51,201 nt of DNA from a virus, in IMG/VR virus record IMGVR_UViG_3300025138_000060, positions 1 to 51,201 of that record. One strand, written 5' to 3'. Made by a program: the position numbers and the translations under genes. This document shows, piece after piece, positions 35,839 through 45,699 of this stretch (positions are counted from its first letter, which is position 1; every line of letters starts with the position of its first letter). Under the pieces are notes generated by a model. It ran no database searches, had not been told where the DNA came from, and was given only the letters and a program-made list of their open reading frames with translations.

Positions 35839-38800
35839 ATGGGAAGGCGTCTTGCATCTGTACACTTACGGACGGCGTTTCTTCGCCTTGTGCGCTATCA
35901 ACAATAGCTCCGGGGTACGCCATTGGCAAAGTGCTTAATTTGTTTGCAGTGCCTTCAACAATACCTTTACCAACTGCTTTAAGTGTGCCCGTAATCCCTA
36001 ATTCTTTTGCTATTATTAAATATTCTTTAGCGGCCTGAAACCCACTTCTACTAATAGTAGGGTTTGCATCGAGCATTGCAGCTAACAGTCTGGGTTGTTT
36101 AAGTAATATGGTAAGCTCTTGTACCTGTTTACCTAAAGGGAATTGATCTACAAATTTCTTAAATGCCGCAGAACCAATTGCCGCTGCCTGAAGGCTGGCG
36201 TTACCTGTACCAAACAAGACACCAATATTCGCACCCGCTATTCGAGCTATGTTCTTTTGAATATCTGGCGTATCACTCATAACTTTATTGAAAACGGCTG
36301 GGTCACGTAAGCCTTTTTCTATCCTTAGACCTTCTGCCAACATATTAAGAATAGCGTCCCGTTCCTGTGGCCCCATAATTTCTTTATTGACCATAGTATC
36401 TAAAATATTGGTATCGCCTTTTCTGCCACTTAAAGGTTTTAGAAGTCTTTCGGATATTTTGAGTAAATCAGGAGATCCATCAGGTTTAGTTGCGCCCCTA
36501 AATAGTTCATCCATTGTAGCGTTTCTAAAATCAATCTTAGCGTCAATTGTAATAGCTTCATCTGCAAGTCTTGAGAAACTTTCTACAGGGTTAGCATCAT
36601 CGATGGCTTTGCCTATTGCTTCAGGAAGTTTTTCATTTGCTGCGGAACTTAAATCTTCTATTAATTTATTCGCTGTACGCCTTGCATCGTAGAGTAATGT
36701 AATATTGTTTCTGAGATCTGGAAACTTATCGAGTAAGTCTGAGTTTTTAGAAACAAACTCTTCAATAGCTTCTGCGCTTAATTCAGCTTGTGTTCCATCT
36801 ACATTCTTCCCGGCAAGTTCCTCGATCTTTGACCTTAAAAAATCTTCTTGGGCAGCAGACATTTCATCACCTAAACTTAAAGGTAGATTATCTGCCTCAG
36901 TAGTTAAGGCTGTTTTATCTGCACTTTGTCCACCTTCGTTAAGTTTAAAATTATCAGTAGCAGTCTCTGGCCCACTTCGACTATAGGTAGCACCTTCGGG
37001 TCTATTAAACAGTTCGTCTAGTCGTTCTTGGTCTGCCACCCCATCTGGCAATTCCTCTTTTGAAATAGGATTTCCGTCAGCATCTACTACATCATCAGAA
37101 AATTGTCTTTTAGGGCCACGGCGTCCATCCGGCGGAAAAACTCTTTCACCATCAATTATAACAAAGCCATCACCTTCTTGAGTGCCTATAGGATAGCTAG
37201 TATTCTCTGGGTACAGTAAACCTTCATTAGTAGCGACTTCAGTGTTACTTGTACGTGTGCCATCGTCACCTAATGTAGAAGCTTTTCTACGTGCTTCGTC
37301 CTCAGCCCTAAGAACTGCTAAGTCCGGGCCTAGATCATCAGCAAATTGTGTAGCGTCCCGTAACTCCCCAAAGTTAGTACCTGCGTCACGGCCCCCTGCA
37401 CCAAAACCCTCGCTTAAAACATCTGTATCTCTTACTGTAGTGCCGCCTGTTTTTTCGGTAGAAAGTATGTCTTTAGTAAAATACCTATTAAAGCGTTTGT
37501 TTAATTCTAAACTAAAGTTTCTAGCAAGTCCTACAGTGTCACCCGCTGCTCCTTGTAGTTTATTCAATTCATCAATACTTGCGCCAGCTAATTCATCAAA
37601 CAAACCTGCGTGGAAATAATCGTTATTAGCACCAAACTTGCGAGAATTAGACAACATAATAGAACGAAATTTTAATATTTCTCCTACTGGTATTCCTTGA
37701 CCATTTTTAATTTTTTGGTTTAGAATATCTATCGCTGTGTCTATTTCATCTCCACCAGCAATTCGCATCCCATCAAGAAGGTCGTTTGCGTAAATTCCAT
37801 CTATCGCTTCAGATATTTTTTTACCGTCTAGAATTTGGTTTTTGTCTATGCGGTTCCAAAGAAAAGTTTCCATCTCACGTATGTTAGTTTTTGCTTGAAA
37901 TAGAGTTTTTTGAGCCAGTGCAGAAGCCGCTGCTTGATCGCCTGTGCCTTTTATAGCCTTCATGGCTTCTGCTACATTGCTGGAAGAATTTGCAAAACGT
38001 GCATCTATCATAGCCGAATACGCTCTTGTACGTAGCGCCTCTGCGGCGGCTGTATTTCCAGCCCGTGCAAGGATCTCTGATACCTCAAATATGCCAGTTA
38101 TAGCATTATTAGCCCGTTGCATAATTTCGCCACCAAACTGAGGACTTTCGCCCATCAAAGTTTTTTGTAACGCTAAAAGAGTAGGGTTATTACTTACTGT
38201 ACCCGCTGGTAATAAATTGACTGCGTTTGGCGTGAGAGGATTAGCATCTTCCAATGCTAGTTGTGTCTCAATGTCAGACTGCATTCTTTCGGGTGTAAAT
38301 TTGTCTGCCTCAAGTCGTAAGGCATCTGCCATTTCTGTGTTGCCGTTTTTAGCCATTAAATCGGCTTCTCTTAACAGAGACTGCCTACTTGCATCTGCTG
38401 CCACAAGTATCTGTTGATAAGCCCCTTGCTGGGCCGCAGATGTAGTGACGCCTTTCATAGCTTGCTTAAATATACCGCTTACTACACGTACCCCCGGTAA
38501 ATTTCTTGCTATTGCAGGGGTAATATTGCCAGTTAAAGCACCAAGGATTTCCCCGCCAGCTACTGCATAGGGATTATCACCCATTCCAATTGCTTCTACC
38601 GTACTTGCGCCAATCGCAGAACCCGTAGTTGCGTATGCTTCACCCTTAATAAATTTTTTCGGGTTATTTTTTATAGATTGCATAAGAGGATTAGCTATCC
38701 CAAAACCAGCTTTTGCTGCTTTTAAAAGAGCAATTCCGGGCAAAACATTTTCTGCAATAACGCGAGAAGCAGCGGCCTGAGTTCTATATTCATCAGGAAT

Positions 38801-39421
38801 TTCATTAATATTATCTACGTACTTTGTTTTGTTATCTTCATCAAAGTCTGTACCAAAAGTTTTATTAACTGTTGAAGCAACTAAGTTTGCAGCGGGGTCA
38901 GTAGTAACATTAGCAACCTTTTCTATACCTCTTCTTACATTTTGGCTTCCAAAAGGGGCTACCTCTGAAGAGAACAAAAAATCTTTTGGGTCAGTGCTTA
39001 AATAAAAATCTGGATCATAGTTAGGGGAATCTGGATCGTCTACTCCTTCAGGTGGGTTTAAACTTGCCAACTTGTTAGCTCCGGCTCTTACGCCGCCTTC
39101 AACAACCTGCGGGATCATATTAAGTAAATCACCGGGCAAGCCTATTATGTTAGTTAGCCCTGTAGCTCCCATATTCATATTGGCTTCGAATTGACTGTCT
39201 ATATCTTCGCGAACAGTCTTACCTGATGTCAAATAATCTAGTAAGTCACTAGTACTTACCCCGGCATCAAGGGCTTGTTGTAGATCAAGGGTCTCATCAT
39301 TAACATTTAGCACGCCATTACTGTCTTGTAGTAGGATGTTAATAATATCTAAATCATCGACATTGTTTTCTCGATCAGACCTGATTTGATCAACATTAAT
39401 TTTTCTTGACTCTTCTGCCAT
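35837..39421 (-). CDS. Large internal virion protein (1194 aa)
   Basis: A 1194-residue protein, last in the leftward late module. Hydrophobic segment near 70-90 (MGATGLTNIIGLPGDLLNMI) and another near 260-310 lie among long helical, Asn/Asp/Glu-rich stretches. Near residue 1030-1130 it has Ala/Leu helices (GVLFGTGNASLQAAAIGSAA). No enzyme motif is visible. Podoviruses keep two or three such huge proteins in the head for ejection of DNA through the host envelope. The role is inferred from size, order and style. Confidence 0.7.
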   Translation of the reverse strand: MAEESRKINVDQIRSDRENNVDDLDIINILLQDSNGVLNVNDETLDLQQALDAGVSTSDLLDYLTSGKTVREDIDSQFEANMNMGATGLTNIIGLPGDLLNMIPQVVEGGVRAGANKLASLNPPEGVDDPDSPNYDPDFYLSTDPKDFLFSSEVAPFGSQNVRRGIEKVANVTTDPAANLVASTVNKTFGTDFDEDNKTKYVDNINEIPDEYRTQAAASRVIAENVLPGIALLKAAKAGFGIANPLMQSIKNNPKKFIKGEAYATTGSAIGASTVEAIGMGDNPYAVAGGEILGALTGNITPAIARNLPGVRVVSGIFKQAMKGVTTSAAQQGAYQQILVAADASRQSLLREADLMAKNGNTEMADALRLEADKFTPERMQSDIETQLALEDANPLTPNAVNLLPAGTVSNNPTLLALQKTLMGESPQFGGEIMQRANNAITGIFEVSEILARAGNTAAAEALRTRAYSAMIDARFANSSSNVAEAMKAIKGTGDQAAASALAQKTLFQAKTNIREMETFLWNRIDKNQILDGKKISEAIDGIYANDLLDGMRIAGGDEIDTAIDILNQKIKNGQGIPVGEILKFRSIMLSNSRKFGANNDYFHAGLFDELAGASIDELNKLQGAAGDTVGLARNFSLELNKRFNRYFTKDILSTEKTGGTTVRDTDVLSEGFGAGGRDAGTNFGELRDATQFADDLGPDLAVLRAEDEARRKASTLGDDGTRTSNTEVATNEGLLYPENTSYPIGTQEGDGFVIIDGERVFPPDGRRGPKRQFSDDVVDADGNPISKEELPDGVADQERLDELFNRPEGATYSRSGPETATDNFKLNEGGQSADKTALTTEADNLPLSLGDEMSAAQEDFLRSKIEELAGKNVDGTQAELSAEAIEEFVSKNSDLLDKFPDLRNNITLLYDARRTANKLIEDLSSAANEKLPEAIGKAIDDANPVESFSRLADEAITIDAKIDFRNATMDELFRGATKPDGSPDLLKISERLLKPLSGRKGDTNILDTMVNKEIMGPQERDAILNMLAEGLRIEKGLRDPAVFNKVMSDTPDIQKNIARIAGANIGVLFGTGNASLQAAAIGSAAFKKFVDQFPLGKQVQELTILLKQPRLLAAMLDANPTISRSGFQAAKEYLIIAKELGITGTLKAVGKGIVEGTANKLSTLPMAYPGAIVDSAQGEETPSVSVQMQDAFP

Positions 39422-39438
39422 TTATAATTCCTTACTAA

Positions 39439-42324
39439 TCAATTTTTTATAATATATGAGCTTACTGATGGTTTATTTTTAGGATTAGCCCCACCCATAT
39501 ATTCTAAGACAGTGGTGTAAGTTCTTTCCAACTCTTGTAAGGCAGCGCGGGTAATAGTAGCCTTCGATAAAGCAGCTTTTGTTATAGTACCTGCGCTCTC
39601 TGCTTGATTTAGCTTCTGTAAACTTATTTTGATTTGGTTAAGAGTTAAGCCTACTTGGTCTCTGGCTTTATTTGGACCTGTAAGTACTTTTCCGGCTTCT
39701 GGTAAAGTTCTAAGTATCTGTTGTTTGTTCCAAACGCTGTCCTTAGTGCTACTTGCCGCCGCAATGTTTATTAAAGTATTTAATCTAAGGTTGTCCATAA
39801 ACCTGATAGCTGCATTGGCTTCAGGATAAGCTCCGCCGCCCAGTGCATCTGCGGCTGTTCCAATGACCTTTTTAAATGCGCCTTCGAGGCCAAAGGCATC
39901 TTCTAATCCAGCCAAGGAACTAGCAGCTACTCGGAAATCATCGTTTGACCTTATCATTTCGGGAGTGATAGTTATTTGTTCACCATCTAGCCCTACAAAT
40001 GTAAGTCCATTTTTTTTCCAATTAGGATCAGATCTTGAAAGAGCCGCATCTAATGAAGGCGCTGCATCTAATCCTGTCTCAATGACTTGACCCGTTCTAT
40101 CGGTTAGATCAACAATCATAGGCATACCACTGAAAGTAGTTGATATTTTAATGGTTTTATTAACTATCTGTGATGCCAGCTTTCTATTCTCTGGAGTATC
40201 CTCAAAACCCATATCACTCATTACTTGAGACACATTGCCTAACTTAATTCCACTCCATCCTTTTTCTTCCGCATCTTTTTGGTCTGCTTCTGACCTAATT
40301 TCCAGAGTATCCCCGTTCAGGTAATAAGTACGCACTGGGTAGTCAGCAGTCTTTGCAGTCGAGTCTTTCCACGTAGTTTCCCACTTGGTAAGTACGTTAA
40401 TAAGCTCTTGCCCTGTTTTATTTGCGTTTTCTGGTAAGGCTAAATGTGTTTTGAGAGCAACTTGATATGCATTTATATCTTCGCCTTCAGCAATTTTACC
40501 TTCAGATGCCGCTAGAACCGAACGTACTCTGGCAAAACTATCCAGATCTTCTTGTTTAGTAAGTTTGTTTGGACCTAGTGCCGCCAAGTGAGCGTCTAAG
40601 TCCCGTGTTGATTTAAAGTTTTGTTGTAAGGGGTCTAGGTCTTGAGAAAGCTTAGTAGCCGCTACCTGATCAATTTTTGAATTATAAATACCTTGGACTA
40701 GAGATAAAGCTTCTGGTTTTTCGCTTAACAATCCTGTGTCGATAATTGCTTTTAAGTTTTCAGAACTCATCTTCACAAGGTTTTCTTGGTCATTAAACCA
40801 CTTTGGCGGTTTGTCTGTAATATCTGTAAGCTCTTTCCATTCTTTTTCGATTGCAGCCATAGCAGCACTGTCAGGGACGGTAACTTTGTTGTCGGCTCCT
40901 ACAGTTAAAAAACCATTTTCTGCATACTTAGCTTTTAAGAAACGCTCTTTAGCAGGTAGTTTTAGTTCAGCTTGCAAATCATCTACGTTAGCCCGTTCTA
41001 CAGCGAGGCTTTTCAACAGTAGTAAGTCGGACATAGATTGTAGGTTTTGCTGGTAGAATGGATCATCTGGATCTAGTTTACCCTGTGCCTTAATAGCTTG
41101 TTCATAAAAATCAGCGTCTTTATCCAGTGTTTTAGACAATGTTGCAAAACTAGTAGAATTTTCTTGCGCTTGCTTTATTCCCAGAGCAAGTTGAATATTA
41201 TCGCCAAAGGTAGTGCCTTTTTCGTATATTACAGAATACATTTGTAAGTCACTGAGCGGCTTTAAAAGCAACTTTTCTACATTATTAAATATTTTAGCGT
41301 CTTCTACTTCTGCTTTTTTGACCGCTATTACACTTTTAACCAATGTTTTTTCTTCATCAGTTTTTGCTACAGCGTTTAGTATGGTATTTAAACTTGTTTG
41401 TTCTCCCTTGCTGTCTACAGGCATTCCTAAAAGCTCTTTTTGAGTATAATTGCCTACTACAGTATAGAATTTTTGCCCAACCGCCCAAGCCCTAATAGCT
41501 CTAGCATCGTCACTATCCTCGCCTTGGTTAGCGATTACTTTTTGCAGTTCGCCTTGCCAATTATTTTCTCTAAGATCACCTGTATCATAAAAAGGCTTAG
41601 TGTAAGGTTTAAGATCTACTTTTTGAGAAGAAGAAGTAACAGGTACTTCCTCAGTAGTCATTTCCAATTGACTTGCATACAGACCAGAATCAAGCATCTG
41701 TTGGGCTTCTGCTGCTGCTTTTATTTTTTTTGGGTCTTTACCTTCATATTCTGCAAATCTTTTTAGATCTTTAGCAGAAAGGGGTCTTTGTACCCCACCT
41801 TCAACATACTTTCCAAGGGTTCTATCAAAACTTGTACTAACAAACGGACCAATTCTATCTACCCTTTTTGCGGGGCGTTGGTCAAAACCACCGTCTACAC
41901 TTACTGTTTCTGTACCCATATCCGTTACGGGAAAACTTAATCTATTACTGTTCATTAGTTCAGCAGTAGCAGTTCTAAGGCCGTTGTAGTCATTGTCAGA
42001 AGCTTTAAGATCATTTTTGAAGTATGATATTATTTCTGCGTTGCTACCTGCGTCAGCCCCTGCAAATTCTAGTGCAAGGCGTTTTGCATTAGCTTCTATT
42101 TTTTGCTCTAGTAAGTCAGCAGTTTTTTGGGCTTTTTCATTTTCCCTTGCTATTATTCTATTTTCTTTTCTTATAGCAATTTCTTCGAGCCGTTTTTCTT
42201 CGTCCCGTTTTTTTAATCCGTAACTAACCTCTTCAAAAAATCCTTCAAAGGGGTCTGTTTTCTTTTTGTAATTACCAGAGGCAATATTTGACCTTATACC
42301 AGCAGCCGCAGTCTTAAAGCTCAT
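39439..42324 (-). CDS. Large internal virion protein (961 aa)
   Basis: A 961-residue protein of almost continuous helix, rich in Lys, Glu, Ala, Asn and Gln. The first 110 residues are a charged coil (LKKRDEEKRLEEIAIRKENR). No transmembrane segment. I use ATG 42324, which has an AGAGGAACC ribosome site; the frame continues to TTG 42345 without one. Order and style match an ejected internal protein like T7 gp15 or gp16. Confidence 0.7.
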   Translation of the reverse strand: MSFKTAAAGIRSNIASGNYKKKTDPFEGFFEEVSYGLKKRDEEKRLEEIAIRKENRIIARENEKAQKTADLLEQKIEANAKRLALEFAGADAGSNAEIISYFKNDLKASDNDYNGLRTATAELMNSNRLSFPVTDMGTETVSVDGGFDQRPAKRVDRIGPFVSTSFDRTLGKYVEGGVQRPLSAKDLKRFAEYEGKDPKKIKAAAEAQQMLDSGLYASQLEMTTEEVPVTSSSQKVDLKPYTKPFYDTGDLRENNWQGELQKVIANQGEDSDDARAIRAWAVGQKFYTVVGNYTQKELLGMPVDSKGEQTSLNTILNAVAKTDEEKTLVKSVIAVKKAEVEDAKIFNNVEKLLLKPLSDLQMYSVIYEKGTTFGDNIQLALGIKQAQENSTSFATLSKTLDKDADFYEQAIKAQGKLDPDDPFYQQNLQSMSDLLLLKSLAVERANVDDLQAELKLPAKERFLKAKYAENGFLTVGADNKVTVPDSAAMAAIEKEWKELTDITDKPPKWFNDQENLVKMSSENLKAIIDTGLLSEKPEALSLVQGIYNSKIDQVAATKLSQDLDPLQQNFKSTRDLDAHLAALGPNKLTKQEDLDSFARVRSVLAASEGKIAEGEDINAYQVALKTHLALPENANKTGQELINVLTKWETTWKDSTAKTADYPVRTYYLNGDTLEIRSEADQKDAEEKGWSGIKLGNVSQVMSDMGFEDTPENRKLASQIVNKTIKISTTFSGMPMIVDLTDRTGQVIETGLDAAPSLDAALSRSDPNWKKNGLTFVGLDGEQITITPEMIRSNDDFRVAASSLAGLEDAFGLEGAFKKVIGTAADALGGGAYPEANAAIRFMDNLRLNTLINIAAASSTKDSVWNKQQILRTLPEAGKVLTGPNKARDQVGLTLNQIKISLQKLNQAESAGTITKAALSKATITRAALQELERTYTTVLEYMGGANPKNKPSVSSYIIKN

Positions 42325-42865
42325 TTTCTGGTTCCTCTTCCTCAATAGGATCTTCGCCTAACATTGCGGCTTGTTCGTCCTGTGGGGCTACCATTTGATC
42401 AGGCATAGTCATCAGCCCCTCTGTGGGAGCCTCTGGAGCCTCTTCTTCTAATAAAGGCGCTTCCTCTTCTTCTTCTTGATTAATGATGCCTAGAGAGGCT
42501 CTGAGAAGAGTAGGGGTAATAATGACACGATCTTTGTTTTCTACACCCATTTCATATTTGAGGCTTACATCCTTAGCTGCAATCTCTATGTACCGGGCTA
42601 ACGGACCCGCTATGAGTATAGCAAGATCGATAGATACTTTACCTTTGCTGACTGCTTGTAGAAGCAGTGTGGTAACTACTGTAGTGATGTGAGCATCGAT
42701 GCCAAGCATTGCGTAAATAAGTTCTATTTGCTCTGGTTCGTCTATCTTGTCGATAAGATATGCTACGGCTTCATCGTAGTCTGTGATATCGGGCGGCCTA
42801 TGCCACGCATAATTACGGGTGTCTGCGGTATAGTTTCCGCCGGGGATGGGAGCATCAAGTTGCAT
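42314..42865 (-). CDS. Unknown late protein (183 aa)
   Basis: A 183-residue protein starting at ATG 42865 with a near-perfect AGGAG ribosome site; a longer frame to 42910 lacks one. A middle helix-rich part (AMLGIDAHITTVVTTLLLQA) is followed by IEIAAKDVSLKYEMG. The C-terminus is very acidic and Pro/Glu rich (EEEEEAPLLEEEAPEAPTEG). It overlaps both neighbours and lies among internal virion proteins, so a head component is likely. Confidence 0.68.
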   Translation of the reverse strand: MQLDAPIPGGNYTADTRNYAWHRPPDITDYDEAVAYLIDKIDEPEQIELIYAMLGIDAHITTVVTTLLLQAVSKGKVSIDLAILIAGPLARYIEIAAKDVSLKYEMGVENKDRVIITPTLLRASLGIINQEEEEEAPLLEEEAPEAPTEGLMTMPDQMVAPQDEQAAMLGEDPIEEEEPENEL

Positions 42866-43049
42866 CAGTAAGCTCCTCGTCTTTAGTTTTTTTGCTGTCA
42901 GTAGGCTCATCTAAAAGCTCTGCTTCTAGCTCATCAAAAAAGTCCGGTGTATAAAACAAACCACTTTCGGCAAGCTGTCCTGTTTGCATAGGAGACTTAC
43001 CCGCAAGAAATGTTTTAATAGATTTTTTCACCGCTTCATCAAATGTCAT
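42855..43049 (-). CDS. Small late protein (64 aa)
   Basis: A 64-residue protein, MTFDEAVKKSIKTFLAGKSP, with FYTPDFFDELEAELL and a charged end. Overlaps the next gene by 11 bases, whose ribosome site is inside it. Unknown; likely a partner of the neighbouring virion proteins. Confidence 0.65.
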   Translation of the reverse strand: MTFDEAVKKSIKTFLAGKSPMQTGQLAESGLFYTPDFFDELEAELLDEPTDSKKTKDEELTDAT

Positions 43050-43070
43050 TATATAATCCCTTACTTACGC

Positions 43071-45281
43071 TTAAGCAGTTAGTGTTTTAGTCAGCCATTG
43101 AGACCCACTAGTTGAGCCTATGTACGCCCCACCTAATTTGAGAAGACCACTCATAAATCCGCTACCAGAAGACTGCCCTGATTGAGCGGTCATTTCTGCC
43201 ATCAATAGGCGCATTTCGCGCTCCATATCGTTGTCAGTGGTTCTCCAAATGTAATCTAGAATATTGTCTGCGCTGTCCCACAATTGATTTTGTGCTTCTT
43301 GGGTCAGATCCAGTGCAGATTTTACGTCAGCAGTATGGGCATCTACCGCAATTTGGTTGTTAGTAGTGGTGACTGTTTTTCTCCATCCTGCATTAGCGAA
43401 GTCTATATTGTATTGCATACTTGCTAGAAATTGCTGCCTGTCATTTTTAATATCCGCTGAAAACTCAGAGGCGTCATTAATTTCACCAGCATTGAATTTT
43501 TTTAAAGCGTTTTGTTCAGAACTATTGTGCCGATCAATTGATACCTGCAATTCAGAATAAAACTTATTTACGTCATTTTGAGCTTCGGCTGAAAATAATC
43601 TCTCTGCGTTTTTAGCTTTTGCATTATCAAACATTTCTTGAACCATTGCCTGTTTGTTTACAACTTCTGCTTGCTGTTCGTTAGACAGGTTGCTTAGATC
43701 CATCTCCATAAAGTTTTTGGCATTCTGAATAGCTGCTTGTGAACGCGCATCCACATTAGTCATCTCTAACTTAGATAGAATATTAGCTTTGTTTATTATT
43801 GCCTCTTGTTTATTACTTAAATTAGTAGTGGTAAGCGTTTGAAAAAACGTAGCTTCTTTTTCTGCAACGCCTAATGTAGCTTCCATGATTGCATTACTCA
43901 TTGCATCGACTGCGGCGGTCCCTGTAATATCGTTAAAGGCAATACTTTTCATCACATCCCGATGACTTGCAGCGGCCCACGGCGGGATCACGGCATTACC
44001 CTGCGAATCTGTGAATTCCGCAGATATAGTCTTCATCTGAAATAAAATAGATGTTTTAGCGTCTACAAAATCTTTGCCTTCTGCATTCAGCTTATCTGCT
44101 AAAAGTTTCCCTGATACAGTTGAAGTGTCTACAATTTTGGATAGATCTACTGAAGCCCAATCATTAAGGGAAGAGCCTAGCTCGTTTTTAGTGCCGTCAG
44201 CATTGATGCCAGTTGCAGCACCCGTCATATCAACAGTATACTCGTCTGCGTTTACTGTAGCTTCCTCACTAACTGTACCTGTAGCAGCATCAACCATTTG
44301 AGCGTCAGTTAGATCTACTTGCTCTGCGTCATAAGTTACTGCGTCAGGTTGAGTAACTCCTCCTACAGTAGCCGCATCTCCAGAACCAGAAGCAGTATAG
44401 CCACTTTCTCCTTCTAAATCATAGTTTGGATTTGTACCATCAAGCGTAGTGCCCTCAGTATTTGCATCAATTTTGGGCATAATATCAGCTAGTGTAAGGT
44501 TTCTGTCTGATAAAAACTTAGTAGGGTTTGCTATAATAGCCTTTGAATCAGCTTGGCTTTGAATAATACCAGCTTTTTCAGCCATTGCTATAATATCGTC
44601 TGGCGAGGGCGTACCTTCTACGGTATTAGTATCAATATTGTTTTGTTCATATTGATTTAATTCAACAACGCTTTTATTTCCATCATCACCACCGCCACCT
44701 GTAGCCACTGCCTTACGCCGATTGTATTCATATCCAGTAATTGTACCATTTGGGTCTAGTATACCTGTTTCGGAGTTTACGCTCATACCCAATTTGTCTT
44801 TAACAGTCTGCCCGTCTACGACTACTTCATAGGGCTGTCCTATTAAGTTATAGGAATACTTATATCCTTGACCGTTGTCATATACTTGGCGGCCCCCAAT
44901 TACCCCAACACTTTGGTTTGTGGGGTCTAGGTCTAAAGACCAGTTAGCAATACCTGTTAATATAGAAGGAACTAAAGTAATTGGGGCCATTATCCCTAAA
45001 GCTGCATCAGCACCAGTAAGAGAGGCGGGGGCTACACCTTTAGCCTTAGCTACTGGTTTACCATCACTGCCCACGGTTCCATCATTAGAAGTAGTGTTAG
45101 CATTACCTGAAATTACGTTTGTAGTGCCTTTTGCTGTACCACCTGCTGTAAGCGAAGTTCCATCACTATCGTTGACAAGATTTCCTTTCACATAAGAAGC
45201 CCCATCGTCTTTAGTGAACGTATTAGCTACGCTTTCTGCAAAACTGTTCCCATCGCCAAATGTGCTAGACCATAATCCCAT
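43071..45281 (-). CDS. Internal virion or tail-associated protein (736 aa)
   Basis: A 736-residue protein. The N-terminal half is rich in Thr, Gly, Asp and Asn, with a short hydrophobic segment (ADAALGIMAPITLVPSILTG, about 90-110). The C-terminal half is a long helical region (EQQAEVVNKQAMVQEMFDNA) ending in a Gly/Ser tail (GQSSGSGFMSGLLKLGGAYI). It directly follows the spanin genes. Size and place fit one of the ejection proteins; no enzyme motif is visible. Confidence 0.68.
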   Translation of the reverse strand: MGLWSSTFGDGNSFAESVANTFTKDDGASYVKGNLVNDSDGTSLTAGGTAKGTTNVISGNANTTSNDGTVGSDGKPVAKAKGVAPASLTGADAALGIMAPITLVPSILTGIANWSLDLDPTNQSVGVIGGRQVYDNGQGYKYSYNLIGQPYEVVVDGQTVKDKLGMSVNSETGILDPNGTITGYEYNRRKAVATGGGGDDGNKSVVELNQYEQNNIDTNTVEGTPSPDDIIAMAEKAGIIQSQADSKAIIANPTKFLSDRNLTLADIMPKIDANTEGTTLDGTNPNYDLEGESGYTASGSGDAATVGGVTQPDAVTYDAEQVDLTDAQMVDAATGTVSEEATVNADEYTVDMTGAATGINADGTKNELGSSLNDWASVDLSKIVDTSTVSGKLLADKLNAEGKDFVDAKTSILFQMKTISAEFTDSQGNAVIPPWAAASHRDVMKSIAFNDITGTAAVDAMSNAIMEATLGVAEKEATFFQTLTTTNLSNKQEAIINKANILSKLEMTNVDARSQAAIQNAKNFMEMDLSNLSNEQQAEVVNKQAMVQEMFDNAKAKNAERLFSAEAQNDVNKFYSELQVSIDRHNSSEQNALKKFNAGEINDASEFSADIKNDRQQFLASMQYNIDFANAGWRKTVTTTNNQIAVDAHTADVKSALDLTQEAQNQLWDSADNILDYIWRTTDNDMEREMRLLMAEMTAQSGQSSGSGFMSGLLKLGGAYIGSTSGSQWLTKTLTA

Positions 45282-45524
45282 TTATTTATCCTTTTCTTCG
45301 TCACAGGCTCTTATCCTGTCGCGTAGTGTCACATAATCTGCGATAGCCGTTTCAAGGGCAGTGCTTTCAGCAGGTAGACTATTAATCTCTTCTGCAAGTT
45401 TTTGGTTATATTCAGGTGAATACTGCGCCATTGGTGGGCAGTAGATTTCCAGTTTGGTCCTATAGACCGGAGTCGCGCAGCCTGTCAGTAAGATCAGCCC
45501 GGTCATTAATATCATCTGTTTCAT
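45282..45524 (-). CDS. Outer-membrane spanin (Rz1-like lipoprotein)
   Basis: ATG 45524 gives an 80-residue lipoprotein: MKQMILMTGLILLTGCATPV carries a lipobox (LTGC) near residue 16. The mature part is short and helical. It starts inside the Rz-like gene in another frame, the classic Rz/Rz1 overlap. It would be lipid-anchored to the outer membrane and join Rz to fuse the membranes at lysis. The longer frame to 45650 has no support. Confidence 0.82.
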   Translation of the reverse strand: MKQMILMTGLILLTGCATPVYRTKLEIYCPPMAQYSPEYNQKLAEEINSLPAESTALETAIADYVTLRDRIRACDEEKDK

Positions 45525-45699
45525 GCTCTGCCATTTTCTTATAAAAGGTTGTGGTCTTTTGCTGCGCTTGAAGATCGTCTTTAAGAACTTTGTTTTGTTC
45601 TTTGGCAGCGCCCCGCACTCTTCCCATGACGTAAAGAATAGGTAGAGCAATCGCTAAAGTAGCTATTATGTAAGTTTTGATCTTACCTAGAATAAACAC
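45460..45699 (-). CDS. Inner-membrane spanin (Rz-like)
   Basis: GTG 45699, on the lysozyme stop (TAGTG), gives a 79-residue protein: short cytoplasmic end, transmembrane segment (YIIATLAIALPILYVMG) and a periplasmic coiled coil (KEQNKVLKDDLQAQQKTTTF). This is the i-spanin design. It overlaps the Rz1-like gene by 65 bases. AAGGA lies 12 bases upstream of the GTG; an ATG at 45729 lacks a site. Confidence 0.8.
   Translation of the reverse strand: MFILGKIKTYIIATLAIALPILYVMGRVRGAAKEQNKVLKDDLQAQQKTTTFYKKMAEHETDDINDRADLTDRLRDSGL

Noticed and set aside
35775-36038. An 87-codon gene on the plus strand
   Set aside because: It runs through a strong terminator and then lies fully antisense to the internal virion gene. 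Kept only as a possible short leader peptide.
36288-37619. Several plus-strand frames inside the 35.8-39.4 kb gene
   Set aside because: They are Ser/Leu-rich antisense shadows of a long leftward gene, without ribosome sites.
45525-45650. A longer start for the Rz1-like gene
   Set aside because: The extension is basic and removes the lipoprotein signal from the N-terminus; ATG 45524 gives a standard lipoprotein.
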